Origin: Tenebrio molitor
Lineage: Eukaryota > Arthropoda > Insecta > Coleoptera > Tenebrionidae
NCBI RefSeq assembly: GCF_963966145.1
Contig: NC_091051.1
Location: forward strand, 19,344,001 to 19,408,000
Direction: 5' to 3'
Length of the DNA: 64,000 bases
This document shows positions 10,691-22,032 of the stretch, in pieces. The position numbers and the translations under genes were made by a program. The notes beneath the pieces are model-generated. The model was not told the DNA's origin. It made no database searches and worked only from the letters and a program-made list of their open reading frames with translations. The stretch's first letter is position 1. Every line of letters starts with the position of its first letter.

Positions 10691-10777
10691 AAATTAAAAA
10701 AAGAAAAAAAAAAAAAAAAGAAAGGGTTCTAAAAATGTTTTTACAGCTGAACATATCAGACAATAATGGTATAGTTT

Positions 10778-10979
10778 GTCCAGCGAGAGATTGGTTGACA
10801 TAAAAGTCACTAAATTCTACGTAGAGAAAGGAGTAGCTAGCGCACGTAAAATTTGAAATATATCCTTCAAGCAGTAACATTTTTGCCCTGGAATTATGCT
10901 CTAATTAATGTATTCTAGTGCATTTTGTAGTGTTGGGTTAATTTAATACAATTTAAAATTTCCCAATCTCTCGCTGGAC
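10778..10979. repeat. MITE-like inverted repeat
   Basis: GTCCAGCGAGAGATTGG at 10778-10794 is repeated in reverse complement at 10963-10979. Similarity outside this core is weak, so the exact ends and TSD are not clear. No ORF inside. Confidence 0.6.
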
Positions 10980-11089
10980 GAAGTTTATATAATTCCAACA
11001 ATGATATAAGTTTAAATGACAGTTTGGAAAACTTAGATGACGATGTTTTTTCGCAAGAAAGTGCTAATTTAATTGCAGTTTCTATGATA

Positions 11090-12290
11090 TAAATAGTCTA
11101 TGAAAGACGATATGGCTTAAAGTTATTTCAGTTACAAATGTACTGTTTGCGGCTTAGAAGGGACATCTAGTAGTGAACCCGATACCGATTCTTCCGAAAT
11201 TAATAAATCGGTAGTATGTGGAATTGTTACGATGGATTCAAGTTTTACTCAATTTTCCTATTTATCTGCAGCATTAGATGTCCCCTTCATGAGCTCGGCA
11301 ACATATTTTGCTGTAGAAAATGAAGTATTAAAAGTGTAAAAGAAGTCGCAAGAAATGAAGTGATTGATGCAGGACAAGTAGACTTTAGATTAGCGCGAGA
11401 AGCGGGAGAACTTGGTTCAAATGGAGTGGCAATGGTTACAGTTATTCATTTGTGACGGAGCATGGAGTAAACGGTCTTATAAAACGAATTACAATGCATT
11501 TTCCGGAGTAGCTTCTATAATTGGTGCTCGACCAAAAAAAGTGTTATATGTAGGTATTAAAAATAAGTACCTACTGCAGAATATGTGAAAAATTTGCTAA
11601 TCTGAAAAAAAAAACGCACCATCATAAATGTTTTAAAAATTGGAAAAATACATCAACATTAATGGAAACCGCTATTATTATAGAAGGTTTTAAAAATTCT
11701 GTAGCTAGGCACAATTTAAAATATACTAAAATCATAGGAGATGGAGATAGTAGAGAGATAAAAGAGTCGATGCGTTACGGTCCACATTGTTTCATAGAAA
11801 AAATCGAATGCAGAAATCATATAATGCGAAACTACTCTAACAAAATTAGAGAAATAGGAAACATACCCATAGTCGATTTTCAAATTTGAAATTTCTTGCG
11901 TAACAATATTTTAAAATTTAGAACTGCTGTTATAAGTGCTATTAAATATCGTAAATGTCAAAATATCCGTCTATCACAAAAAAAAAATAAAAATAAAAAC
12001 CGACATTTTCGGGGATCATTCGAATTGTGCATTTTAAGAAAGCCCGACAACCGAGTGTTATTTTGTATTCTGATTTTGTTCATTCATCTTTATTCGAACC
12101 GTTTTTACGTTGTCTTAGTAGAGTAGCCAATTTTTCGTCGAGTCTTTTATTTGATGTTGATAATAATGCTTCAGAATGTTACAATTCAATAGTGAACAAA
12201 TTTGTTGGGGGCAAAAGAATCTATTTTTCTTTAAAAGGTTCACTATTGTTGATTACAATACAAAAGGCTTATTTATTTTAAAAACAACAA
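11090..12290 (+). pseudogene. Mutator-like transposase domain, decayed (copy A, part 2)
   Basis: Blocks of the insect Mutator-like domain appear in order despite frameshifts: CTVCGLEG (11140), SYLSAALDVPFMSS (11260), LAREAGELGSNG (11390), DGAWSKRSYKTNYNAFSG (11450), the best stretch SVARHNLKYTKIIGDGDS..KESMRYGPHCFIEKIECRNHIMRNYSNK (11690-11850), and FDVDNNASECYNSIVNKFVGGKR (12150-12220). In intact relatives this domain is followed by a YqaJ-like nuclease region. Multiple indels and stops make it non-functional. It is the same family as the nested gene at 24.4-36.6 kb. Confidence 0.75.
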
Positions 12291-12619
12291 TTATATTCTC
12301 TTATTAGAATTAGGAGTTGATTTAAACTTGTTGTTGAAAAGATAAAAAGATCATGATAATCTTTTTACTCAAAGGCTACCACCAGGTATATTTTCAAAGT
12401 GGGTTTCATATAGGGCTTAAACTTTAAACTGACTCTAAAGGCCCGACTACTTCAAGTAAAAATTTTTATTGCCTACTCAAGACAGTAATTGCTGCTCAGG
12501 CGGTACTTTTAGTGATAATATTTACACGCAATATGGCCTAGACAATGAGCCAAGGCAAAAGCAGCATTCGAGGAAAAATTGGGACTATAAATTCAACCGT
12601 CTGGACGTCAAGTTCTGAT
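12291..12619. other. Spacer between Mutator copy A and the jockey-like LINE
   Basis: A possible extension of the Mutator-like protein (GLDNEPRQKQHS near 12535) is all I see. The exact 5' end of the LINE is not defined because no TSD could be matched. Confidence 0.3.
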
Positions 12620-12992
12620 CTTGCTTTCGTGAGAGACGGACGTGATTTGTCGAGTGTGCTCCGAGTGATCGTGAAAGCGATTGTTAGGTGTAAGTGTGCT
12701 GTGCAACGACGCCGTTCCTGTGTCGAGACTGGGTGTTCAGTCCTCGGTCCGCACGGAACATTCGGTCATTCGGCCGAATAATTCGTTGGAGTGAGGACCT
12801 TCATTGGCGAAGGAGCCGTTCATCGGCGATTTCGTCAATTTCTCGCAAACAACGCCGTGCTTTTGCACAAAACCCGTCCCCCGCAAGATTTAATCCATGA
12901 TAGTGCCGCTTTCGGTGTGTCATCGGATAAACAATTAAATCACGCAAAACAGGTGCCCCGTTTAGCGACGCAACTACCCATGCTGCACAGCT

Positions 12993-14417
12993 ATGGATAA
13001 GAGCGTCGAAGAATGGGCCCAGTCCCTCAGGCAACTCAAGCCAGAAGCTCTGATGAAGCTGATCGACGCCATCGCATTGGTTTCTCAAGAAAACCAAACC
13101 CCCCCAAACAGCCCGCCCGCCTCCTCCTCCGCAACCGACGCCGTCCCACACCAGGACCTGGACAACGCCATGGAAGAAGAGGTCGAGGAAAATGCCTCCA
13201 GCTCTGCAGGCTCCTCGCAAGAGGAACTGGAGAGCTTCCAAGAGGTGAAGAAGAAAGGAAGGCAGAAACGGAAACGCCAGGCCGACCCCATCAGCCCGAT
13301 CCCAGAGGTAAGTGAGATTACCAACAAAAAATCCCACAGGTCCAACTGGAGACGGTTCACCGCCACGGAGCCAACCCCAAGGCCCAGCGAACCCCAAGAA
13401 GTCACCCCATCAGAACCTTCACAAGAAACCCCGGCCTCAGTCCAGCCGAAAAAAACAAAAATCCCCCCGATCATCGTCAGGGACGCGGGGAAATGGACCC
13501 AGATCTCGGCGAAGATGGCCAGTGAAAGGATCCACTTCACCAAAGCCAAGCCGTGTGCTGACGGGATCAGAATTCAGATGTCGTCGACCGACGCTTTCAG
13601 GGCGGCCACCCGACTCCTTGAAAGGTACAAGGTGCCTTTCCACACCTTCACCCTCGAGGAGGATCGACCCATTCGAGTGGTACTCAGGAGAGTACCGATT
13701 GAGATCACGGTCGATGAGGTCGCAGAAGACCTCAAAGCTCAGGGATTTCACCCCGTTGGAGTCTCCCGGATGAAAAGACTCATCACGAAGAAAGAACTCC
13801 CGCTCGTCCAGGTTGAGGTGCCACACGACGAGAAGAAGATCTTCGACCTGAAGACGATCTGCTTCCTCACCATCAACGTGGAGAAACCACGCAAGAGTGG
13901 ACTGGCCACCCAGTGCCACAACTGCCAGTGGTTCCACCACACACAGAGGAATTGCAGAGTCCCACCAAAGTGTGTGAAATGCGGAAAAGATCACGCCTCA
14001 AGAGATTGCCAAAAGACGAGAGAGTCTCCGGCGACTTGCGCCAACTGCGGCCAAAGCCACACCGCCAGCTACAGAGGCTGTGCGAAATTCCCTGGGATGA
14101 AGACCCACTCCCAGAAATCTCAACCACAAGCACGACCTACACCACCAAAAAGTGTCCCAGAAAAAACAGCCCCAAAGCCAGCACCACCCAGCCAAAGGGT
14201 AAACATCGAGCACCAGGGCCAAACCAAGACAGAGCCCAAAGGTAAGTCGACACAAAAATCTTTTGCAGAGGCAACCTCAACGCAGAAGACCAACGACTTG
14301 AACTCAGTTCTTGTCAGTATGGTAACTGCCTTCGGCAACGCGAAAAACGGCACGGAGGCCATCCAGAGATTTGTCACTTTCATCCCGAAATTGATATCTG
14401 CTCTAACTAAGAACTAG
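12993..14417 (+). CDS. LINE ORF1 protein (Gag-like, zinc knuckles)
   Basis: ATG 12993 opens an intact 474-aa frame. Residues 30-155 are low-complexity, Pro/Ser/Glu-rich with a basic patch KKKGRQKRKRQ near 86. About 155-300 form the PRE_C2HC-type fold common in insect jockey ORF1 (IPPIIVRDAGKW, GIRIQMSSTDAFRAATRLL, VVLRRVPIEI). Three CCHC knuckles follow at about 308-321 (CHNCQWFHHTQRNC), 327-339 (CVKCGKDHASRDC) and 349-363 (CANCGQSHTASYRGC). The protein would coat LINE RNA in the ribonucleoprotein. It is uninterrupted, unlike the ORF2 it precedes. Confidence 0.88.
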   Translation: MDKSVEEWAQSLRQLKPEALMKLIDAIALVSQENQTPPNSPPASSSATDAVPHQDLDNAMEEEVEENASSSAGSSQEELESFQEVKKKGRQKRKRQADPISPIPEVSEITNKKSHRSNWRRFTATEPTPRPSEPQEVTPSEPSQETPASVQPKKTKIPPIIVRDAGKWTQISAKMASERIHFTKAKPCADGIRIQMSSTDAFRAATRLLERYKVPFHTFTLEEDRPIRVVLRRVPIEITVDEVAEDLKAQGFHPVGVSRMKRLITKKELPLVQVEVPHDEKKIFDLKTICFLTINVEKPRKSGLATQCHNCQWFHHTQRNCRVPPKCVKCGKDHASRDCQKTRESPATCANCGQSHTASYRGCAKFPGMKTHSQKSQPQARPTPPKSVPEKTAPKPAPPSQRVNIEHQGQTKTEPKGKSTQKSFAEATSTQKTNDLNSVLVSMVTAFGNAKNGTEAIQRFVTFIPKLISALTKN

Positions 14418-14421
14418 GTTA

Positions 14422-17113
14422 ATGGCAGCACACCCTATTTCTACACTCCCTAATTCCATCAACGCTGCGTTCTGGAACGCGCGTGGGCTCCTCAGCGGAC
14501 GCGACGAGCTCGGTGAATTTGTAAACCGCTACGAGTTGGACGTCATCTTGGTGAACGAGACTCAACTGCGAAACACTCACCGAGACCCGAAAATACCCGG
14601 ATACATCCTCCACCGAAGAGACAGACCTTACGGACCTGGCGGGGGCGTCGCCATTTACGTAAGGAATTCTTTAACCCACTGTGTTGCAGCAGAAATCAAC
14701 AGCCACCACCTGGAGGCCATCGGTATTCAAATACCGACATCAAACGGACCGCTTCGGCTATTCTCCTGGTAGAATCGCCCAAGTAGCACACTAATCGAGG
14801 GCGAACTCAACGAACTCCTCGGTCAAAACGCTCCGACAATCGCCGCTGGCGATTTCAATGCGAAGCACCCTAACTGGCACAGCAGTAGGACCAATGCATC
14901 AGGCCGCGTCTTGGTAAATTACGCGTTCGAAAATGACGTCATCATAGTCAGCCCGGACGAACCGACTCGCTACGATGACCGAATGGGCGTCCTTCCCGAA
15001 CATTTGGACATCGCGCTCGTGAAAAATGTCACTCACCAAATTCGAGTGACTACAGTTGACGAACTCAAATCGGATCATAAACCCCGTTCTGATGCATATT
15101 GGAAACGAGGCCAATGAACCGGATGTCATTCGTCACGCAAAAATCGATTGGACAAAATTCACCGAAAACATCTCCGCGAATCTCGGGAACATCCCGCGAA
15201 TTCAGACTGAGGACGACTTAGAGCAAGCCGTCGATTGGTTGGAGAGCAAGATCACAGACTCCGTGGAAAACGCAACGACGCGATTCACAGAGCCAACGAA
15301 GCGTCACACAGTTCCGTAACACATCGTGGAACTGATCCGTGCCAAAAACCGTGCCAGGCGGACAGCGCACAGGACCGGCTGGCCCATCGACCGGAGAGAA
15401 GCGAACCGCCTCCAATTCGGGGTAAAGCAAGCACTGTCAGTTTTCAGGAACGAGCAGTGGGAGCAAAAGCTCGAATCATTGAACTCCGAGGACAACTCGA
15501 TCTGGAAGATGGCCAAAATCCTGCGCAACACCAGGAAACCGTTCCCTCCCACCCATGGAGCGGGTGGAATTGTCTACACCGACCAGGAAAAGGCTGAAGC
15601 GTTCGCCGACAGTCTGGAGCTGCAATGCAGGGCCAGTTTCGCCAACGCTGATCCTGATCACGTTGATGAAGTGGAGGAGGAAGTCGACGAAATGCTCGAG
15701 GAGGCACCTGACCTCCCCATCCAACCTACCTCACCACAAGAGGTCTCCGAGACAATCCGAAGTCTGAAAAACCGGAAAGCCCCAGGACCCGACAACATCG
15801 CAAACAAGGCGCTGAAAACCCTCCCTGAAAAGGCCATCGTCGCAATCACGGCAATCGCGAACGGAATCTTCCGACTACGGCACTTCCCAGCTCGCTGGAA
15901 GACCGCCAACGTCATCTTCATCCCCAAACCAGGGAAGAACCCGAAGTTCCCCCAAAATCACCGACCAATCAGCCTGCTGTCAACAGTAGGTAAGGTAGTC
16001 GAGAAATTGATTCATTCCAGGTTGACGAAAATCATCAACGACAACCGCACGATCCCGGACGAACAATTCGGATTCCGAGCCCATCACTCGACCACAGATC
16101 AACTGCTGCGAGTTACGGAATACGCTTCAGTTAGTCACGAGCGAAAGCACGTGACCGCTGCTGTGTTCCTGGACGTCGCCAAAGCATTCGACACCGTCTG
16201 GCACAAGGGACTTGTCTTCAAGCTCCGACAGTCAGGCGTCCCTGTCGCAATGGCACAGCTGATCTACTCCTTCCTCGAAGAGAGGTCCTTCAGGGCAAAG
16301 ATTCGAGACACCTTCTCCACCCCACATCCGATAGAAGCCGGAGTCCCCCAAGGCTCCGTCCTCTCCCCTCTTCTGTACTCGGTCTTCACCGCAGACATCC
16401 CCAAAACCACCAGAACAACACTGGCCATGTACGCTGATGACACCGCTATCATCACCCGATCGAAGCAACCCAGAGCCGCAACGGGTTATTTACAGGAAGC
16501 TGTAAATGCCCTTGAGGACTGGTTCCGACTTTGGAGAATCGATGTCAATCCGGAGAAAAGCTCGGCGCTGCTGATAACACGCCGACGCGTAGTACCCGTC
16601 GGACAGATTCAGATGTTTGGACGCGACATCCCCTGGAAAGACCAGGTGAAATATCTCGGAGTCATCTTGGACAAGAGGCTCACCTTCATCCCCCACATCA
16701 AACATGTGGAGGCACAGACAAAGATGGTTGCAAGTCGGCTTTCATCACTGACATGCAGAAAAAGGAAGATGTCCATCAGGAACAAGCTGGTGTTGTACAA
16801 ATCCATCATCCGCCCAGTCATGACCTACGCCTCAGTTGTGTGGGGCCACGCCTCCGCCTCGCAGTTCAACAAACTGCAGGTAATCCAGAATCGCTTCCTC
16901 CGATCAGCATTCAACTCTCCCTGGTTCGTCCGGAACAATCAACTCCATCGGGAGGCAAACCTGCCGATGTTGAAAGAATTTCTCCACGAGATTGCCCTGA
17001 GATCGTTTGAGAAAGCGAAAGTGCACGAGAACCCCCTCGTGCGCGAAGCCGTCGACTATGACGAAACAGGCCCGTCAAGGTACAAGCGCCCAAAAACGGT
17101 GTTGAACGGTTAA
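14422..17113 (+). pseudogene. LINE ORF2 (endonuclease + reverse transcriptase), broken
   Basis: ATG 14422 begins the apurinic-type endonuclease (FWNARGLLSG, VNETQL, GPGGGVAIYV, AAGDFNAKHPNW, SDHKP). Three lesions are visible: TAG at 14770-14772 where the family has Tyr, an extra C in the CCCC run near 15082 that shifts frame, and TAA at 15317-15319. The RT is then open from 15320 to 17113: FLDVAKAFD (motif A), EAGVPQGSVLSP, and YADD at 16430-16441. A C-terminal region YKSIIRPVMTYASVVWG follows, typical of the jockey clade, and no RNase H is seen. Catalytic aspartates are intact; only the upstream lesions inactivate it. Confidence 0.88.
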
Positions 17114-17640
17114 AAACCACTGTCAAAAATGCCTACCGATAAGGTAGCCAAACTTGTCTAATCAGGTGTGCCATGCACACATCTCTGTTCACAGATCACC
17201 CCCGGAGCCGGTTGCGAGAGGCAAAGGACGGGTAAACACGGCTTATGCATGTTAGACTAATCGTAGTTGGCCTATAGATTTAAGAGTTAGATTTAAGTAC
17301 CAAAGTACATCCGACCCCTGATGAATCAGCCACGACAGGCACTGTCATCAGCGATCACAACCCATCCTATCGGCGCTGTAATCAGTCACGACAGACATTG
17401 TACAGCATCGAACCACCTATACCCACGGTCCCCTGCAGGTAAATCTCGCAACCAGGGGCCGATTTCTGCAGTTAACGTGGGTTGACCAAAATGACATCGG
17501 TCACAACCAGTGTTTTGCCCCCCATGCAACTCACCATTGTTTCCGATTAGGGTAAATAGGTCTATGACCTGCATACTCATTCTGTACATTTAAGTCAATC
17601 ACCAATTTGAATGTAACTTTTATCTCAAATAATAAAATAA

Positions 17641-18049
17641 TAAATCAATCCCTTTCAAATAACCCTATACATTTCACTTTTGACACTTACTAGAAATAGT
17701 TTTTATGAACGAGGTCCGTATACAATTCTTTCACCGGCGGCATTTTTTTTGTCTTTTGACACCGACACAAAATTTATGACGGCTTTATATTCAATGCGAA
17801 GAAATTTTGTTTTCCTTAGAAGCGGACAAAGATAAATTTTACGAACATCTTAAAAAATGGACCTAGTCAGTGTACCCCAAAAATCATTTAGTCATTTGAG
17901 TGTTGTTCATCAAAAGTGCAGCATCTTCGAAACAAGTATTTGAAGTTCTCATCATTGCAAAAATTTTACTTGACATGTATGTGTGCTTTATTTTTATAAT
18001 ACCACTCATGTTTTACAATAAATTAAATTTTATTAGGCTAATATTCAAA
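17641..18049. other. hAT 5' region without gene
   Basis: Lies between the LINE 3' end and the hAT transposase start. I looked for the left TIR matching the right end at 20367-20379 (CAGTGTTGCCAAC inverted) and did not find it, so the hAT left end is lost or displaced. Confidence 0.35.
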
Positions 18050-20061
18050 ATGAAAAAAGCCCAATACACCCAGAAATTCAGAGACGCGTGGATGAAAGAT
18101 CCATTATTAAAAGAATGGCTGGTAAATGTAGAAAGCACAGTTGGAAAGATTGCAAAATGCAAATTCTGTATTTGCACCTTAACTAACAAATATTCGGACC
18201 TAAAAAATCACGTCAATTCGAAAAAACACAAAATGAATGCTGAAATTATATTAGGTAAAACTCAAACAAAAATTCCTTTTCAATCGGAAATGAATTTGGA
18301 TGCAACAAAAGCTGCAGAATGTAGAATTGCAATGCAATGTTTGCTGCATGTCATGCTGCAATATCTACAACTGATCATTTGGTACCTGTTTTTAAAGGTA
18401 TGTATACAAATACATCAAATCTAAATTATTACAATTTAAAAAAATGTTTTTCAGGAAAGGAAGCTGAATATTTACAAATGCATCGAACTAAATGTTCAGC
18501 AATTATTAAAAATGTACTTGCTCCACATTTTATTAACAACTTAAAAGAAGATCTTGCCGATCGACCTTTTAGTATTTTAATAGATGAATCCACCGACGTT
18601 TCAATTATTAAATATTTAGGTTGCTCTATTATTTACTTTAGTACACAAAAATCTAGTGTGGTGAGTACTTGTTTAGAACTAGTTGAATTAGAGGAGGCCA
18701 ACGCTGATGGAATTGTCAAAGCAATATTACAATTATTGAATAAGTTTAATTTAAATGTAAAAAAAATGCAAGGTATTGGCACAGATAACGCATCAGCTAT
18801 GGTTGGAGTTAATAACGGTGTTTATAAAAAACTTAAAGAATACAATCCTAATTTAATATTGATTCGTTGTGTGTGTCATTCTTTGCAATTAGCAGCTTCA
18901 GCTGCTACAAAAGAGCTACCCAGAAACTTGGAATTCTTAATTCGCGAAACTTATGATTGGTTTTCTAAATCTGCGAGCAGACAAATTCACTATAAGACTT
19001 TGTACAACACTATTAATGATGGAGCTGACCCCTTAAAAATTGTTCGTGCTTGCGCTACCCGATGGCTTTCTATTAAATCAGCGGTTAATAAAATATATAC
19101 GCAGTGGCTCGAGTTAAAAACTCACTTCGGTATAGCGAGCCAGGATGAAAAATGTTATACTGCACATTTATTGCATCAAATGTTTTCGGATGACTTTAAT
19201 TATGCATATATTTGTTTTCTTAAACCAATTTTAACAGAAGTTAACAGAGTCAATAAAGGATTTGAATCAAATAATGCCGATCCTACAAGGCTATTAGACG
19301 ACCTAATGAATTTATTGCAGACGTTAATATCTAAGGTAACTACACCAAATACAAAATTTAATTTTTTTATACACAATTTGGACGATTTTGTTGACAATAA
19401 TTGTTATTTAGGTTACCTATTTGAAAACCAACTTAAAAAAATGAAGACATCCGGGTTTAAAGATGAGGCGGGTTTAAGACAAAGATGCGTCACATTTTTA
19501 ACAGTTTTAATTAAAGAAATTATTAACAGAATTCCAGACAACATACATATTTTACAAAAAATGTCGTTGTTTTCAGTGTCAAATGCTCTTAAACACAATA
19601 AACCCGATCTCATAGAATTACTTCAATTTTTCAATAAAACTAGTGATGAAATTGAAATAATCCAAAACCAATGGAATAAACTACATTTAATTCATTGGAC
19701 TTGTACAGATGATACAAATAGCTTCTGGCAAGAAGTGTTGAGCTACAAAGACTCTCAGGGCATTAATATTTTTGCGGAATTAACATATACTGCAATATCG
19801 ATGTTAACTTTACCGCATTCAAACGCAGAAATAGAACGCTTGTTTAGTCAAATGAATGTCGTAAAAAACAAACTTAGAAATAGATTAAAATTACCAATGT
19901 TAAATGCAATTTTAACAATCCGCAGCGGCCTTAAAAGATTTAATAAATGCTGTCACAATTATCCATTAAGCAACGACTTAATAAAAAAAATTAAAACAAA
20001 GGAAACCTATTCTCTTGAACCAGACGATGATTTTGAATTTGAATTAGCAAACGATTTCTGA
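18050..20061 (+). pseudogene. hAT transposase (ZBED-like), one 5-bp duplication
   Basis: ATG 18050 starts KKAQYTQKFRDAWM and a BED-type zinc finger (CKFC...HVNSKKH) at about residues 40-65. The frame holds to about 18328. There GCAAT is repeated in tandem (18329-18333 and 18334-18338), shifting frame; removing one unit joins RIAM to FAACHAAISTTDHLVP. The second frame (from 18337) has ILIDESTDVS (first catalytic D), IGTDNASAMVG (second D), CVCHSLQLAASAA, RWLS, and the C-terminal dimerisation block LTLPHSNAEIERLFSQMNVVKNKLRNRL. No other lesion is seen over about 650 residues, so inactivation looks recent. A related truncated copy is at 41.6-42.2 kb. Confidence 0.9.
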
Positions 20062-20379
20062 ATACAAATAAGTAAATAGGTATTATGTAATTAGTAAAAA
20101 CTAGAATAAGATATAATTTGATTTTTTGTTCGTTGATTTTTTGTTTGTTGATTTATTGTTTTGTTATTTTTGAATTTTTTATATTTTAGTGATTTATTGT
20201 TTTTTTTTCGTAATAAAAAAATATGTATATTACAATTTGTTTTACTGCAGTTTTATTTAATGTTTATGAATTATCTGAATTTTAAGTCTAAAATTTAGTC
20301 AAATTGTCTTTTGACGGATTTCTGGCGGAATGGAAAGTGTCACCTAGCGGTCTTCTAAATTCTAGAGTTGGCAACACTG
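20062..20379 (+). repeat. hAT 3' UTR and right terminal repeat
   Basis: T-rich 3' UTR after the transposase stop, ending at 20367-20379 with GTTGGCAACACTG, whose complement CAGTGTTGCCAAC is a typical hAT terminus. The same 13-mer occurs at 45373-45385. Jockey-like LINE 2 begins directly afterwards. No left TIR or TSD was matched. Confidence 0.5.
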
Positions 20380-20557
20380 GCTGCGCTCGAGCCCGGCCAT
20401 TCGGCCAAATAATTCGCTGTTGTGAGGACCTCATTGGCGGAAGTGCCGTTCATCCGCGTTTTCGTCAATTTATCTCAACGACCCCGTGATTTTGCAACAG
20501 AAACTTTAGTGTGTGAAGTGCTCAGACTTTTGGAACGCTTCGACCACGATGTTCACG

Positions 20558-22030
20558 ATGGCCCCCGCCACCCAACCCACCCTCGAAGGCGTCCTGACCC
20601 GGATGAGTGCCCAGATCGCGGCGCTCACGCAGGAGGTCAAGGAACTATATGATTTATAACACGCAAATATATTATTATTATTATTATTATTGAACTCCGC
20701 GCCCTCAAGGAGAAGGTCGAAGAGCTCCGCTGCTTCGACGACGCCCGCCTCGTACAGCTCGAGGAGAGCAATGAGGACATGGTGTCCATGACAGCGACCC
20801 CGAATGTTGTCATTGTACAACCCCAAGCCCCCTTCGAAGCCATCCAGCCCCCGGCAGACCAGGACATGGAGGAGCCTTTCCAAGAAGTGAAAGGTAGGAA
20901 ACCTCGCAAGCGCCGCCCCTCTGTTGCGTCCCTAAAGGACCAGGCTGTTGAACCTGGTCCCAGCCACGGGCCTCCATCAGCGGAGGTTCCAAAGAAGGCC
21001 AAAAAGTCAAACCCCTAGGCCCCTCAGGCCAACCCCAATCGGCCCGCGCCCGCCAAACAAGTGGCGCAAAACAGACCTCCGGCGGAGAACAAAATCCCGC
21101 CAATCATCATCCGCGACGCGGAAAAATGGGCGTTAGTCTCGAGCGCGATGACGACGCGCCAGATCAAATTTTCGAAGGCGAAGACCTGCATCGACGGTAT
21201 TCGCGTCAACACCGTCACCGTCGACGACTTCCGAGCACTGACTCGCCTACTCGAGGAGAGGAAAGTGCCGTACCACTCGTTCGCTCTCCCCGAGCAAAAA
21301 ACTCTCAGAGCCGTCTTGCGTAAGGTCCCGTGGAGGAACAGGGCCTGGCGCCGATCAAAGTGACCAGAATGACCTCCTCTAGGTCGAAAAAACCTCTGCC
21401 CCTGGTCCTCGTCGAGGTCCCCAAGGACAAGGGCGCGACCTTTGATCTCAAAGCCGTGTGTCACCTATCGGTCACGATCGAGCGGCCCCACAAAAAGGGG
21501 ACCCCAAGCCAGTGCCACCGCTGTCAACGGTTTCACCATTCGCAGCGACACTGTCACGCACTCTCGAAGTGTGTGGAATGCGGCGAAAGTCACGACACTC
21601 ATTCGTGCGAAAAAACGAACGACGATGCGGCAAAATGCGCAAATTGCGGCGGTGCTCACACCGCGAGCTATCGGGGATGCCCCAAGTTCCCCAGGGGCCC
21701 CCACGCCAAAAAATCTCCAGGTCCAGCGGCACCCAAACCGCAACAAAAACCCGTCGCGGCCCCCGCGAAACAATCCGCCACTCCCGTAGCCCCCGTCAGG
21801 CCCTCAGCCTCAAAAACCGCCCCCGCGACCAACGACAACGCGTCGAAAAGCTTCGCGGACGCAGCCTCGTCAAAAAAGACCGCGTCCCCAACCCCCCCGC
21901 AGGCCACCCCCAAGCAGCCCCCCGCGATCGGTAAAGCCCTGGCCGAAATTCTCAAAGAGATTAAGACGTCGAACACGAAGGAGGAGATCCTCCAAAACGT
22001 GCTCGCGATCATCCCCGCAGAAAAAAGAAA
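20558..22030 (+). pseudogene. LINE 2 ORF1 (zinc-knuckle Gag-like), broken
   Basis: The start is ATG 20558 or 20549. The leading helix reads SAQIAALTQEVKEL and is interrupted by the 50-bp insert at 20647, then continues RALKEKVEELR. The PRE_C2HC-like region spans about 21085-21450 (IPPIIIRDAEKW, IDGIRVNTVTVDDFRALTRLL) with frameshifts near 21018 and 21340. CCHC knuckles CHRCQRFHHSQRHC, CVECGESHDTHSC and CANCGGAHTASYRGC are intact at about 21500-21680. A Pro/Ala/Lys-rich tail ends in KEEILQNVLAIIPA before the deletion junction. Confidence 0.8.
20647..20696 (+). mobile_element. 50-bp micro-insertion with (ATT)n tail
   Basis: GAACT at 20642-20646 is repeated at 20692-20696. The inserted sequence ends in a run of about seven ATT units. 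Removing it restores EVKELRALKEK in ORF1, so its limits are exact. The size, microsatellite end and 5-bp TSD suggest an extremely 5'-truncated retrotransposon copy. Confidence 0.7.
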
Positions 22031-22032
22031 AT

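Larger units (their letters stand above)
12620..17640 (+). mobile_element. Jockey-like LINE 1, near full length
   Basis: Order: 5' UTR (containing CATTCGGCC and AATAATTCG, shared with LINE 2 at 20.4 kb), ORF1, ORF2, then a 500-bp 3' UTR ending in AAATAATAAAATAATAAAT near 17640. Coding DNA is GC-rich compared with its surroundings. ORF1 and ORF2 are separated by 4 bp, as in coupled translation of jockey-type elements. ORF2 is damaged, so this copy is not autonomous. Ends are approximate. Confidence 0.8.

Noticed and set aside
12801..14383. Several minus-strand and alternate-frame ORFs of 60-200 codons over the jockey-like ORF1
   Set aside because: GC-rich coding DNA leaves few stops in other frames; the plus-strand 474-aa frame with zinc knuckles explains the region.
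12993..14417. Host zinc-knuckle (CNBP-like) gene
   Set aside because: The three knuckles follow a PRE_C2HC-like region and lie 4 bp before a LINE endonuclease/RT, so it is LINE ORF1.
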